Position numbers and translations under genes: made by a program
The notes under the pieces: generated by a model
Seen by the model: only the letters and a program-made list of their open reading frames with translations
What the model was told of the DNA's origin: nothing
Database searches by the model: none
From: Pseudomonas sp. ISL-84
Lineage (GTDB): Bacteria; Bacillota; Bacilli; Bacillales; Cytobacillaceae
Direction of reading: 5' to 3'
Assembly: GCA_018613035.1 (NCBI GenBank)
Contig: JAGGRA010000030.1
Span: 1-64,000, forward strand
DNA length: 64,000 nt
Part shown: one piece after another, positions 53,263-63,289 of the stretch
Numbering within the stretch: the first letter of the stretch is position 1
How the letters are laid out: every line of letters starts with the position of its first letter

Positions 53263-54546
53263 CTAATACTCTTTAATTTTACTATTTAAAACCATATGTG
53301 CATATAAATATGAAATCAAATATACAAATGACATAGTAATTGTATAAATACCTATCGACCAATATGAATTTAGTGTCAATCCTTCAGAAACACCAAAGAC
53401 TATTAAAACTAAGAAAACTCTTAATCCATCCAAGATAAGGGACTCTTTTTGTTTATCATAAATATTAAATATCCTAGTAATGGGTGTAAAAATAAGTCTA
53501 GTGAATACTAAAAAAGTAATTATCCTAGCAAATTCACCAGCTTTATACCAACTCTCACCGAAAATTAAAGCAAATAAATTAGGACCAAATAAAAACATCA
53601 CAATTAATGGGAATAACCCAATTAAAACTGATTTTTTTAGAAGTTTTATCGAAAGATCTTTTAATCTTCGGGGGTCACTTCTACCTATCCTGGACGCCTC
53701 TCCATAAAATACATCTGCTATAGAATTACCAATTAAACTCATTGGAATATTTACAATGGTATTAGCCAATCCATATAATCCAATTACTCCACTTCCATAA
53801 ATTGATGTCATAAATAGTACAGGTAGTTGTAGTCCGACGATATTCAAAAATTGACCAGGGGCAGAATATATAGGAAATCTTTTGTATCTCTTAGCACACC
53901 ATATTATAGACTTTAAGTTTACAGCACTAATTAGTTGTTTTTCCTTATTTATGAAGGGTTTTGACAAAGTAGTGATACCTGCTCCCTGTCCAAAAATCCT
54001 TCCTATAATAAGTCCTATTGGACCTAATTTCAACAGGCCCAAACTAATATTAATTAAATTTTGAAAAATAGATTGGCTTATTTTAGTAGCTGAAATAGAT
54101 TTATAATCTTGTCTTCTATACGACCACTGAGTAAAGATATTGTAAATTCCTATAAAAAATACACCTAAAGGAATTAAAAACTTATATTCTATTAGAACGT
54201 CTCCATTTAAAAGTCCTAAAATTACATCACCAAACAAAAAAAGGATTACAGTTAGTAATAAAGTAACAACAAATAAAGTAATTAAACTTAAACCTAATAA
54301 ATTTACTGCTTTTTTATCATCAGCAGCAATAGGTATCCCCATTTCATACTTAAGCGAAGCAATGACCGCAATTACAGTTAATAAAGAAGTATAAACTGTT
54401 AATATTCCATACTCATCCGGGGGATAAATTCTAGTAATTATAGGGGATAAGCTAATACTTATTATTTGAGCAAAAGCAGTACTACCTGTAATTAACAATA
54501 CATTTTTAATAAAACTACCTTTAAATAAATTTTTTATCATAATCAA
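53263..54546 (-). CDS. Polysaccharide flippase (Wzx, MATE/MVF superfamily)
   Basis: 427 residues with 12 or more hydrophobic segments. The N terminus VLLITGSTAFAQIISISLSP and the following ITRIYPPDEYGILTVYTS are hallmarks of oligosaccharide flippases. It is expected to move lipid-linked repeat units across the membrane to Wzy. Confidence 0.9.
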   Translation of the reverse strand: MIMIKNLFKGSFIKNVLLITGSTAFAQIISISLSPIITRIYPPDEYGILTVYTSLLTVIAVIASLKYEMGIPIAADDKKAVNLLGLSLITLFVVTLLLTVILFLFGDVILGLLNGDVLIEYKFLIPLGVFFIGIYNIFTQWSYRRQDYKSISATKISQSIFQNLINISLGLLKLGPIGLIIGRIFGQGAGITTLSKPFINKEKQLISAVNLKSIIWCAKRYKRFPIYSAPGQFLNIVGLQLPVLFMTSIYGSGVIGLYGLANTIVNIPMSLIGNSIADVFYGEASRIGRSDPRRLKDLSIKLLKKSVLIGLFPLIVMFLFGPNLFALIFGESWYKAGEFARIITFLVFTRLIFTPITRIFNIYDKQKESLILDGLRVFLVLIVFGVSEGLTLNSYWSIGIYTITMSFVYLISYLYAHMVLNSKIKEY

Positions 54547-54619
54547 GTTAGTTCACCTATTTATACAACAAATAATTAAACATTTTTGAAATTAGTTGAG
54601 TTGGTCTTAATAACTAATT

Positions 54620-55600
54620 TTATTTCACTATAAAAACATGTTTAGCGTATAACTTATAATAGATCCTAGTAAATAGATAATAAACTATAACACCTTTGCT
54701 TAATAGACTGACCGCAACTTTCTCTTTAGTGGTTAAAAGTTCTTTATTAAATTGTCCAATAGGAACATTTGACATTCTTATAACTTCTTTTATAAAATCA
54801 ATTCTTTTCATTCTAACTCCATAATTAGCCAAATACAAAATCATTTTTTGGTACTTTTTTTTGTAATCATTTTCAAATTTTTGATATAATTTTTTTTCAA
54901 TTAAATAATCTTTTAATAACTTTAAAATAAATAGTAAATCAATAAATTTTTGAGAAAATGAATTTGTTATTGACCCTTCTCTATCTCTTGAAGTTATAAG
55001 AGCTTCATTTAAAAAAGTGACTTTTTTTGCTAACAAAAACCAAATTGAAACAGTAAATAAATCCTCATTTGTTTTTCCTACTGGAAAAAATACTTTGCTT
55101 TTTTTGATTAGTGAGGTTTTATACATTTTCCCCCAACAAGTATGTGATATTTCACTATTTAACATTAATCTAAACGACTCATCACCTTTAAAGTAACCAG
55201 AAAGATTATAAGACATCTTTTTTGTTTCATTTGGATAGCTTATATAGTAATCACAAACAACTATATCTGATTTCCCCTCTGATATTTTTGTATACATTTT
55301 TTCTATAAAATGCTCTTCAATCCAATCATCAGAATCAAGAAAAACTAGAAAGTCACCAGTACAATTCTCAATTCCTTTATTTCTAGTAAAACTTTGACCC
55401 GAGTTTTGATGTGAGAATACTTTTATCCTACTATCTTTATTTTTATAACGTGTAATTATATCTAAAGAATTATCAATTGAGCCATCATTAATCAATAATA
55501 TTTCTAGATTTTTATAAGTTTGGCTTAAAATACTTGTAATAGTTTTATCGAGATAAACTTCACTATTATATATAGGAACAATAATACTAACTAATTGCAT
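54620..55600 (-). CDS. Glycosyltransferase family 2
   Basis: 326 residues. GT-A fold: VSIIVPIYNSEVYLDKTITS at the N terminus, EILLINDGSIDNSL with the nucleotide-binding aspartate, and the metal site in FLVFLDSDDWIEE. A C-terminal basic tail follows. The donor sugar is unknown. It lies 12 bases after the next glycosyltransferase gene. Confidence 0.92.
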   Translation of the reverse strand: MQLVSIIVPIYNSEVYLDKTITSILSQTYKNLEILLINDGSIDNSLDIITRYKNKDSRIKVFSHQNSGQSFTRNKGIENCTGDFLVFLDSDDWIEEHFIEKMYTKISEGKSDIVVCDYYISYPNETKKMSYNLSGYFKGDESFRLMLNSEISHTCWGKMYKTSLIKKSKVFFPVGKTNEDLFTVSIWFLLAKKVTFLNEALITSRDREGSITNSFSQKFIDLLFILKLLKDYLIEKKLYQKFENDYKKKYQKMILYLANYGVRMKRIDFIKEVIRMSNVPIGQFNKELLTTKEKVAVSLLSKGVIVYYLFTRIYYKLYAKHVFIVK

Positions 55601-55612
55601 ATTTAACCTTCC

Positions 55613-56617
55613 TTATTGAAGTTTCTTTAATTTATATACTGCATTTTTTATTTCCACTTCGGCATCAAGTTCTCTTATTGTAAATTGACTCATTTCTTTT
55701 TTTATCTGTATTCTATCCTCAAGTGACTTTTTTATAAAGGAGTCTAACTCAATAATTACTTCCTTTGAGAAAGTATTATCAAGTTGAAATACAAATCTTT
55801 TATTTTTTAGGATATTAGAATAATCTCCAATATTTTTAGTCATAATAATTGGTAATTGTGCACTTAAATAATCACAAACTTTAAAGGGTGAGGAACATTC
55901 ATTTACTATATTGGAATCTCTTAGAATTACTCCAGCAGTACATTGAGAAATCCTGTTAATTAAGTCATTATAATTATCATAGCTTTCGAAAGATATATTA
56001 CTAACATTCTTAAAGATAGTTTTAGCAGTACTCATATTTTCCTTATTCGTACATATTAAAAATGAAATTTCTTTATTTTCAATGTTAAGTTGTTCAAATA
56101 AATTTTTTATTTCATTTATTTTTTGCCATTTTGCTAAGCCACCAACATATACAACTTCCATTTTATTATAATTATTTTTTTTGAATTTATAACTCTCACT
56201 AGTTAAATAATTATGAACTACACTAATTTTATTTTGGTTAATCCTATATTTTTTTATATAATGATTTTTATGATTTTCTGATACAACTATAATATGTTTA
56301 GAAAAACTGGCCACAATTAGCTCTATTATGCTTAAAGCAATATATCTTAACTTAGATTTATTCCTATAGAAACTTTCTTCAGGAGCTACCCCTCTTGATC
56401 GATAAATTATTTTTACATTTTTTTTAAAAAAGTATTTAAAGAAAACATCAAAAAATTCCATGGTTCCTACAAAAATATATGTTATCTCTGATAAGTCAAT
56501 AGTAATTTCTTTTGCATTTGATACGATCTTAATTTTATCCTTAATTTTAATAAAGTAATCTATAAATGGCTTATTTTGCCTTGAATTTAATTTATCTTTA
56601 TAGTATATATAAAACAT
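55613..56617 (-). CDS. Glycosyltransferase, GT-B fold (GT4-like)
   Basis: 334 residues, very AT-rich. Visible GT-B traits are NKISVVHNYLTSESY, VVYVGGLAKWQKINEIKNLF, and the C-terminal donor region ECSSPFKVCDYLSAQLPII, where GT4 enzymes have EgfgxxxxEamaxG. The N-terminal domain is less typical. The sugar is unknown. Confidence 0.78.
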   Translation of the reverse strand: MFYIYYKDKLNSRQNKPFIDYFIKIKDKIKIVSNAKEITIDLSEITYIFVGTMEFFDVFFKYFFKKNVKIIYRSRGVAPEESFYRNKSKLRYIALSIIELIVASFSKHIIVVSENHKNHYIKKYRINQNKISVVHNYLTSESYKFKKNNYNKMEVVYVGGLAKWQKINEIKNLFEQLNIENKEISFLICTNKENMSTAKTIFKNVSNISFESYDNYNDLINRISQCTAGVILRDSNIVNECSSPFKVCDYLSAQLPIIMTKNIGDYSNILKNKRFVFQLDNTFSKEVIIELDSFIKKSLEDRIQIKKEMSQFTIRELDAEVEIKNAVYKLKKLQ

Positions 56618-56694
56618 GATTATACTTTTGCCCCCTAATACACATTACATAATGCTCATTTTCTTCTTCAGGAAAAAATGAAAATAGTAGTATC

Positions 56695-57135
56695 CTAAAT
56701 ATAATCTTGTATATTTATGTTTTCTTTTATTATTTTCGCTGGGACACCTGCTACTACACATCTATCTGGTATATCTTTAACAACTACGGCATTAGCCCCA
56801 ACCATTACTCCATTTCCAATCTTAACATCTCCAAGGATTTTAGACCCAGTCGATAAGTAGACGTTGTCACCAATAATCGGAACTCCAATTTTACGAGACT
56901 TACCTCCTATTGTTACATTACTTCCAATAATACAATTAGCTCCAATAATAGCTCGGTTATGGATCACACAGGCAATTCCACCATAGGCAAATTTTGTGTT
57001 TTTACCTATAGTTGCAGAATAAGGAATATGTGAGTTAAATACTAGAAAATTTAAAATCCAACTTATTTTTGGTACAAATGGAATTTTCCTCTTATAACAC
57101 CAGTTTCCTAGCCGATAAATATCAATTGCGTTCAT
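56695..57135 (-). CDS. Serine acetyltransferase-like hexapeptide-repeat acetyltransferase
   Basis: 146 residues. A left-handed beta-helix of hexapeptide repeats (IGANCIIGSNVTIGG, IGDNVYLSTGSKILG, VKIGNGVMVGANAVV) and the catalytic histidine in CVIHNRAIIGANC resemble CysE, but the CysE N-terminal domain is mostly missing. In this cluster it most likely O-acetylates a sugar residue (WcaB/NeuO-like role, inferred). Confidence 0.85.
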   Translation of the reverse strand: MNAIDIYRLGNWCYKRKIPFVPKISWILNFLVFNSHIPYSATIGKNTKFAYGGIACVIHNRAIIGANCIIGSNVTIGGKSRKIGVPIIGDNVYLSTGSKILGDVKIGNGVMVGANAVVVKDIPDRCVVAGVPAKIIKENINIQDYI

Positions 57136-57279
57136 ATCATTTCACCTCAACGTTTACAATTTGACCTTACTAAAGTTATTTTCCTATAAAAAAATAACCA
57201 TATATCCCAATCCTATTTGGACTTAGATTATATAAAAGAAATGAATAAAAAAAAACTCAATTAACTCCTAAGAAAATTT

Positions 57280-58296
57280 TCATTTGAACATATTAACTAT
57301 ATCCTTAATGTGATTTTCAATTAAATAACCCTCACTGGAAACCTTTGAATCATGTTGCATTTGAATTAACCACCTTCTATCTTTGTATAGACTTTCAATT
57401 ACATTAGCTAATTCAAACGAGGTGTTTTCTTTAAGTACAATTCCCGTTTTACTATCCTCAATAATTTCGGCATTATAATTCAAATCACTTACTACCGCTG
57501 GTAACCCAGCAATCTTAGATTCGACTAAAATACCAGGCACACCCTCAGCTTTCCATCTCGTAGGAAATAATAACAAATCATATTCTTGTAATTTTTTATA
57601 AACATTATCCTTATCTGCACGAAATACACCACAATAATTAATTTGACCTGACTTTTTAAGTGCAGCTTCAAACTCAAGTTTATACTTTTCTTCTATATGT
57701 CCAAAGAAGTCTATTGTAAAATTTATACCTCGCTTCTTAAGCAAATTAGCTGTTTCAATAACTATATCAGCACCCTTATCCTTTGATATCAGGGAGAAAA
57801 AGAGACATTTTATCTTTTGATTACTCTTAATATTTATATCTAATTTTTCTTTAGGCCGTACTCTACAATTTGGAAATACAGATACATTTTTTAAATTTAC
57901 GTCAGTTAATTCAGACTTCATCCCTTCAGTTTCAACGTATACCTGTTTGTATTTACTTACCCATTTTAAGTACTTTGGATCATTTGCAATAATATTTGAA
58001 CTCATGCCTCCCATTAGAATTAGCAATGAGCGACTTAAAGCTTTACGATTTACATAATATAAAATCGCTGTGAAGATTCTTCGAGATTTACTTGCTGAGC
58101 CAATAACAAAAGCACTTGAAGGGTTTAACAATCTCATAAATAGTTTTAGTATTTCTATTAAGTTCATTTTCTTTATATTACCTAAATCTATTTTTTCTAT
58201 ATCAACATACTGTTCGAGATTATCATAAAGCATTTTGTTTTTAATGGTTACCCCTCCATATGGCGGAGGAAAACTCCCTAAATAAATAAGTTTCAT
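57280..58296 (-). CDS. Glycosyltransferase family 4
   Basis: 338 residues. Starts IYLGSFPPPYGGVTIKNKML, a GT4 acceptor-domain opening; the donor domain has CLFFSLISKDKGADIVIETA and the EX7E-type motif in RWKAEGVPGILVESKIAGLP. It lies 22 bases after the CapK-like gene. Confidence 0.9.
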   Translation of the reverse strand: MKLIYLGSFPPPYGGVTIKNKMLYDNLEQYVDIEKIDLGNIKKMNLIEILKLFMRLLNPSSAFVIGSASKSRRIFTAILYYVNRKALSRSLLILMGGMSSNIIANDPKYLKWVSKYKQVYVETEGMKSELTDVNLKNVSVFPNCRVRPKEKLDINIKSNQKIKCLFFSLISKDKGADIVIETANLLKKRGINFTIDFFGHIEEKYKLEFEAALKKSGQINYCGVFRADKDNVYKKLQEYDLLLFPTRWKAEGVPGILVESKIAGLPAVVSDLNYNAEIIEDSKTGIVLKENTSFELANVIESLYKDRRWLIQMQHDSKVSSEGYLIENHIKDIVNMFK

Positions 58297-58318
58297 TACA
58301 AAACCTCTCTTTAAACAT

Positions 58319-59725
58319 TTATACTTTCAATTGCTGATTGACAATTGTATACTTACCATTTTTTTTCAAAGGTATTTGATCTACTAATTCAATTTTATAG
58401 TTAATTTTCCCTTGTGTTTTTTCATTAAGTTGCTTTAATATTTTCGTCTCATCAACAGCATTAAAGCCTATTCTTGGAAGAATTTTAATTACAACTTCAC
58501 CAACTGTATCTTGATAAAATTGATACCTTAAAATTTTATCAAAAACATCAGAATGCATGTTAATTGCTGTAAGTGATACCAGAGCCCCGTCACGATTAAC
58601 TAATATATCTTGCTTCCATCTACCATGAACTCCGGCTATACGCTTATGTGGTCGACCACAATTACAGGTGACCTTTTGTGACCAACTAGCCATGTCTCCA
58701 GTTTTATATCGCAACATTGGCATACCTTTGTTACAGAACCCTGTTGAAACTAACTCCCCAGTACTATCATCATTAATGGTCTGGCCATTCCTATCGACGA
58801 TTTCCGCAAAACCATAGAGTGGCTCGATGTGATATTCATTGCTATACTCACACTCTCCCGCCATTACTAATCTTTCAGAATGCCCATAAAAAGAAAACAC
58901 CCTTGAATTTAGGATTAGCTCAATGTACTCACGCTGAGCAACTAAAACATTCTCACTAACTGCAAGAATCGCTTTAAATTGATGTCGCAATCCTCCAGGC
59001 CTTTTTTCGATATATTTGCAAAGAATATTTATTGCTGACATATATCCATGTACAAATTCTGGTTTATACTTTTCTATTGCCTGACAATACTGTTCTAAAT
59101 TTTCCTCACAGAGATCAAAAATATTACAACTTAATTCACGTCTAAAAGCATCATATTGCCAATTTTCACCTTTGTTTTTCTGTGCCCAAAATGTTTTCCC
59201 TCTAAAAAGAAGTCTTGAACTATCCGGTCTATAACCAACTCTTTCCCAAAGATTCAAGGTGTATGCCCATTCTTTCATAGTACTATCAGAATCAACATAG
59301 AATCCAACCGGATTCCCAGTGGAACCTGAGGTGGTAATATACTGTAAACTTTTCCTATCAATATTTGTTGCTATTAATTCTTCCCTATGTTTTATCAGCA
59401 ATTCTTTTGTTAAAAACGGTATTTTCTTTATATCCCTAACATCTTTAAAGGAAGAAACTAAAATTCCATGTTCATCAAAAAGATTATGATAATAAGGAAC
59501 ATTCTCATAAGCATGTCTAACCAAATTTACAAATTGAATGTTTACTAATTCTTCAATTCTACTATCACTTAATAACTCTAATTCCTTCAAGTACCTTCTT
59601 TGTGTTTCGAATACTCTTCCATAGCGTTTTGTTTCTGGTATAAGATAATAAAAGGGAGCAAAAGAATTAGTTAACCATAGAGGAATATTTGTGTATATTT
59701 TTTTTACAGTATTAATGACTGACAT
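58319..59725 (-). CDS. CapK-like AMP-binding protein (phenylacetate-CoA ligase family)
   Basis: About 468 residues. AMP-binding motif TTSGSTGNPVGFYVD near residue 130, FSFYGHSERLVMAGEC and LRYKTGDMASW are typical of the CapK/PaaK branch. Members sit in many capsule clusters and are thought to activate or transfer a carboxylate or amino acid that decorates the polymer; the exact reaction is not settled. The ATG at 59725 has AAGGAG eight bases upstream. Confidence 0.85.
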   Translation of the reverse strand: MSVINTVKKIYTNIPLWLTNSFAPFYYLIPETKRYGRVFETQRRYLKELELLSDSRIEELVNIQFVNLVRHAYENVPYYHNLFDEHGILVSSFKDVRDIKKIPFLTKELLIKHREELIATNIDRKSLQYITTSGSTGNPVGFYVDSDSTMKEWAYTLNLWERVGYRPDSSRLLFRGKTFWAQKNKGENWQYDAFRRELSCNIFDLCEENLEQYCQAIEKYKPEFVHGYMSAINILCKYIEKRPGGLRHQFKAILAVSENVLVAQREYIELILNSRVFSFYGHSERLVMAGECEYSNEYHIEPLYGFAEIVDRNGQTINDDSTGELVSTGFCNKGMPMLRYKTGDMASWSQKVTCNCGRPHKRIAGVHGRWKQDILVNRDGALVSLTAINMHSDVFDKILRYQFYQDTVGEVVIKILPRIGFNAVDETKILKQLNEKTQGKINYKIELVDQIPLKKNGKYTIVNQQLKV

Positions 59726-59957
59726 AACTCTCACTCCTTGATGTAGGATTTTTGCATTAAAAAAAGATTTTAATAGGTCGATTCATTCGCTATCCTACTA
59801 ACATGCAAACCAATTACATTTATATTACATGATTGGATTGGAAAGTTTATCATTATAAGTTTGCTACAAGCTTGCTCATAAGGGTAATATTCTTACTGTA
59901 GTTTATTAACAAGCATGGCAACCTTAGCAATCACAATTGTTTTTACTAACTAACTCT

Positions 59958-61178
59958 TTATAACTTATATGAGCCTTCAAACTTACAAATATTTTTCGTA
60001 TCAAGAACAAGCTTGTCCTTAATAAGACCCATATTGCTTTTAATATGATCATGTCCAACCATAACAACGAGAATTTCTATCTCATTTAAAAAGTCTTCAA
60101 AATTCATAAATTGATGATCTACAATTCTTGTTTTTACAAATGGATCATAGACTTTAACACCAAAGGCCAAGTGCTCATCCATTCTTTCTAATAATTGAAG
60201 TGTAGGACTTTCCCTAGTATCATCAACGTTTTCTTTATAAGCTAAGCCATATAGACCAACCTTTGATATGTCCTTAATGCCATGTTCTCTCATAATATCT
60301 CTGATTCGTCCTAATACATGCCTAGGCATAGAGTCATTTATTTTTCGAGCTGTTAATATAAGATTTGTCAAATCTGGATAATCGCCTACTAAGAACCAAG
60401 GATCAACAGAAATACAATGCCCCCCTACACCAGGACCAGGCTGTAATATATTTACTCGTGGGTGTTTATTTGCGATCTTAATAATTTCATATACATCCAT
60501 ATCATCTGTACGACAAATTTTAGCTAACTCATTTGCAAATGCGATATTAATATCTCTATACGTATTTTCAACAACCTTAGACATTTCTGCCGATCGAATA
60601 TCTGTCACCACGATCTCCGCTTTACAGAAATTCGTATATAAGCCTTTAACTTTCTCACCAATTTCAGGGCTATCAGCACCTATTGTTCTTGAGTTATACT
60701 CAAGTTCATAAATCATATTCCCTGGAATAATTCTTTCAGGAGCATGTAAAAGATGAATATCTTCACCTATAACATATCCTCTTGTTTCTATTTCTGTACG
60801 AATATATTTATCAATTGTACCAGGAGAGATTGTTGATTCGATAATTAATGATGCGCCTTTTTCACATACATCAAGAACGCTATTTACTGCTGAAATAACA
60901 TACTTCGGATCAAGCTTTTTACTATCTTTGATGTATGGTGTTGGAACTGCAATAATATAAGTGTGTGTCTTTTGATATTCTGTTGAAAATTCAATTCCAT
61001 TGGAAAGAGCTTCTTGGAAAAGTTGTTCTAATCCTTCTTCTTCAAAGGTAAGTTTCCCCTCAGCTAATGAGCTAACTAGGCTATTATTTTTATCAGTTCC
61101 CACTACTTTTATCCCGTTTTTTGCAAACATTAGAGCTGTGGGTAATCCTATATATCCAAGTCCTACAATATTAATCAT
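59958..61178 (-). CDS. wecC: UDP-N-acetyl-D-mannosamine dehydrogenase-like nucleotide-sugar dehydrogenase (WecC type)
   Basis: 406 residues. N-terminal Rossmann IVGLGYIGLPTALMFAKNG, central STISPGTID, and the catalytic cysteine in QPGPGVGGHCISVDPWFLV, wording typical of WecC rather than UDP-glucose dehydrogenase. The C-terminal domain has GLAYKENVDDTRESP. It oxidises a UDP-sugar at C6 to the uronic acid, so the polymer is probably acidic (ManNAcA or similar). No UDP-GlcNAc 2-epimerase is seen in the window. Confidence 0.88.
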   Translation of the reverse strand: MINIVGLGYIGLPTALMFAKNGIKVVGTDKNNSLVSSLAEGKLTFEEEGLEQLFQEALSNGIEFSTEYQKTHTYIIAVPTPYIKDSKKLDPKYVISAVNSVLDVCEKGASLIIESTISPGTIDKYIRTEIETRGYVIGEDIHLLHAPERIIPGNMIYELEYNSRTIGADSPEIGEKVKGLYTNFCKAEIVVTDIRSAEMSKVVENTYRDINIAFANELAKICRTDDMDVYEIIKIANKHPRVNILQPGPGVGGHCISVDPWFLVGDYPDLTNLILTARKINDSMPRHVLGRIRDIMREHGIKDISKVGLYGLAYKENVDDTRESPTLQLLERMDEHLAFGVKVYDPFVKTRIVDHQFMNFEDFLNEIEILVVMVGHDHIKSNMGLIKDKLVLDTKNICKFEGSYKL

Positions 61179-61200
61179 ATTAATACCTTCCTTCGAACGA

Positions 61201-62082
61201 TTAATTTCCTTCTATTTCAAGTTTTATTCCCTCTTCGAAACTTAATGGATTATATCCTAAATCTTTCTTAGCATCCTCAAATGAGAAATCTTTATTTTCA
61301 TTAAGCCTTAACACCTGTTCCGCTTTTAATTTAGGTTTCTTGGCTATCTTTTCATATGTTTTTAATAAGTTGTAGCTCAGTTTCATTGGTATATGAACCT
61401 TAACCACTTTTTTACCTAATGCATTACCTGTAACATCAACAACTTCATTATAAGTAAGAGGTGCAGCACCTGAAACATTATAGGCCTTCTTAATACTTAT
61501 ATCCTTTTCATAAGCATTGATGATAACATTAGCTAGGTCTTTTACATATACTGGTTGTTGCAGATAATTCCCTGAACCCAATACAGGTAGTACTGGTAGT
61601 CTTTTTAAATACTTTACTAACCTCCACATATTACGATCTTTTGATGTACCGTAAATCATCGTTGGCCGTATAATTGTATAATCTAGGCTACTTTCTTTAA
61701 TAAGTTTTTCTGCCGCTAACCTGATCCCTTTGCTATCAGGATTTAACTTGGTAAAAATACCAGTAGTACTAACAAAAATAGAACGTTTCACTCCTGCCTT
61801 TTCACACGCACTTACTATATTGGGGGCATGTCCAAATCCAAGGGAAGCAATATTAATCAGGGCATTCTTTCCCTTTAACGCAACACAAATTGATTCATAG
61901 TCATCTAATTCTCCATATACATAGCTAACATTCAATCGTTTAATCTTATCAAGATTGCTAGTTTTTCTAACAAGACAAGTTATTTCATGACCTCTTTGTA
62001 CTAGTTCTTCTAAAACAAACTCTCCTAGAAAACCTGTAGCCCCTGTTAATAATATCATACAAAATCTCCTTCTATGCTTCAC
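61201..62082 (-). CDS. NAD-dependent epimerase/dehydratase (extended SDR)
   Basis: 293 residues. ILLTGATGFLGEFVLEELV at the N terminus and a Thr in FVSTTGIF; the usual Tyr-xxx-Lys is not obvious (GIRLAAEKLI stands in its place), so it may be an atypical member that modifies a nucleotide sugar or lacks classical activity. It overlaps the upstream glycosyltransferase by 11 bases. Confidence 0.8.
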   Translation of the reverse strand: MKHRRRFCMILLTGATGFLGEFVLEELVQRGHEITCLVRKTSNLDKIKRLNVSYVYGELDDYESICVALKGKNALINIASLGFGHAPNIVSACEKAGVKRSIFVSTTGIFTKLNPDSKGIRLAAEKLIKESSLDYTIIRPTMIYGTSKDRNMWRLVKYLKRLPVLPVLGSGNYLQQPVYVKDLANVIINAYEKDISIKKAYNVSGAAPLTYNEVVDVTGNALGKKVVKVHIPMKLSYNLLKTYEKIAKKPKLKAEQVLRLNENKDFSFEDAKKDLGYNPLSFEEGIKLEIEGN

Positions 62083-63289
62083 TTATAATTCTTAGGTATT
62101 CTTCTGCAAGCTTCTTTCTTGAATAGTTTTTTTCAACAAAAGCTGGACCATTATCCTGGAGTTTTTTATTTAAAACCTTATCGTTCTTAATCTTAATAAT
62201 AGCTTGTATTATTTCTTCTGAATTATCTGGTTTAACTACTTCAGCTGCTTGTGATTCATTCAAAATATCTGCAGCTTCACCTTCTAAGCTAGCAACAATC
62301 GGAACACCACACGCCATGATTTCGAACATTTTGGATGGAATAAATGTCTTAAACAATTCTATGTTCTTCAAAGGAATCAAGGATATATCAGAGGTGTTAT
62401 AAAATTCCGGGATCATTTCTTTTGGCTGTGAATCAATAAATGTAACATTACTAATATCCTGCTCACTTACAATGTTCTTTAATTTATCTTTTTCCGCACC
62501 TTCTCCAACAAATAAAAAGTGGATATCCTTCTCTTTCTCTAAAGCTTTTGCAACTTTTAGGATTACACCTAAATTTTGAGATATACCATGCGCGCCTACA
62601 TAAGATATAACAAATTTGTTTTCCAATTTATATTTTTTTAAGATAGCTTTGTTTTTTTCCTTAGGGTAGAACATTTCTTGATTTACCCCGTTTGTTATAA
62701 CATGTACCTTTTTGGCATCTATTCCTCTACTCACAACATTCTCTTTGAATGACTTCGTTACCATTATTAACTTCTTACTCTTTCTATAAAAATACAGTTC
62801 CATCTTTTCTAATATATTTGTTACGATACCCTTTTTCATAACCCCTAATTCGATCATGGCAGCGGGCCATAAATCTCTAATTTCAAGTATAAATGGTGCC
62901 CTTTTTCTTAAACTGAACCAATACCCAGAAAAAATTGAAAAAAAAGTAGGGGAGCTAGTTATAATTACATCTGGTTTTTGTATTTTTCTCATTGAGATAA
63001 GGACAGAAGAAAACATGAAGGAAATATGGCCAAGTGTTTTCTTTATAAAGCCTTTATTAGGAGTTGCATATACATAGTTTCTATGTACATGAATACCATT
63101 CATCAATTCATGCATATACTTCTTCCCCTGATATTCCTCCGGTATAATTCCTGTTGGATGATTTGGAAAGCATGTAACAATATGCACTTCATTTCCTAGA
63201 TCAACCCAATGCTTAGCCATTTCATAAATTCTTGCCGATGGTGCTCCTATTTCAGGTGGAAAATAGTGACTTAGAACAACTATCTTCAT
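62072..63289 (-). CDS. Glycosyltransferase family 4 (WbuB-like)
   Basis: 405 residues. N-terminal VVLSHYFPPEIGAPSARIYE and GNEVHIVTCFPNHPTG are the WbuB-type opening; the donor domain has SYVGAHGISQNLGVILKVAK and FIPSKMFEIMACGVPIVAS with the acidic pair. WbuB-type enzymes add a deoxyhexosamine such as FucNAc in known clusters, but the sugar here is not determined. It overlaps both neighbours by 4-11 bases. Confidence 0.9.
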   Translation of the reverse strand: MKIVVLSHYFPPEIGAPSARIYEMAKHWVDLGNEVHIVTCFPNHPTGIIPEEYQGKKYMHELMNGIHVHRNYVYATPNKGFIKKTLGHISFMFSSVLISMRKIQKPDVIITSSPTFFSIFSGYWFSLRKRAPFILEIRDLWPAAMIELGVMKKGIVTNILEKMELYFYRKSKKLIMVTKSFKENVVSRGIDAKKVHVITNGVNQEMFYPKEKNKAILKKYKLENKFVISYVGAHGISQNLGVILKVAKALEKEKDIHFLFVGEGAEKDKLKNIVSEQDISNVTFIDSQPKEMIPEFYNTSDISLIPLKNIELFKTFIPSKMFEIMACGVPIVASLEGEAADILNESQAAEVVKPDNSEEIIQAIIKIKNDKVLNKKLQDNGPAFVEKNYSRKKLAEEYLRIISEA

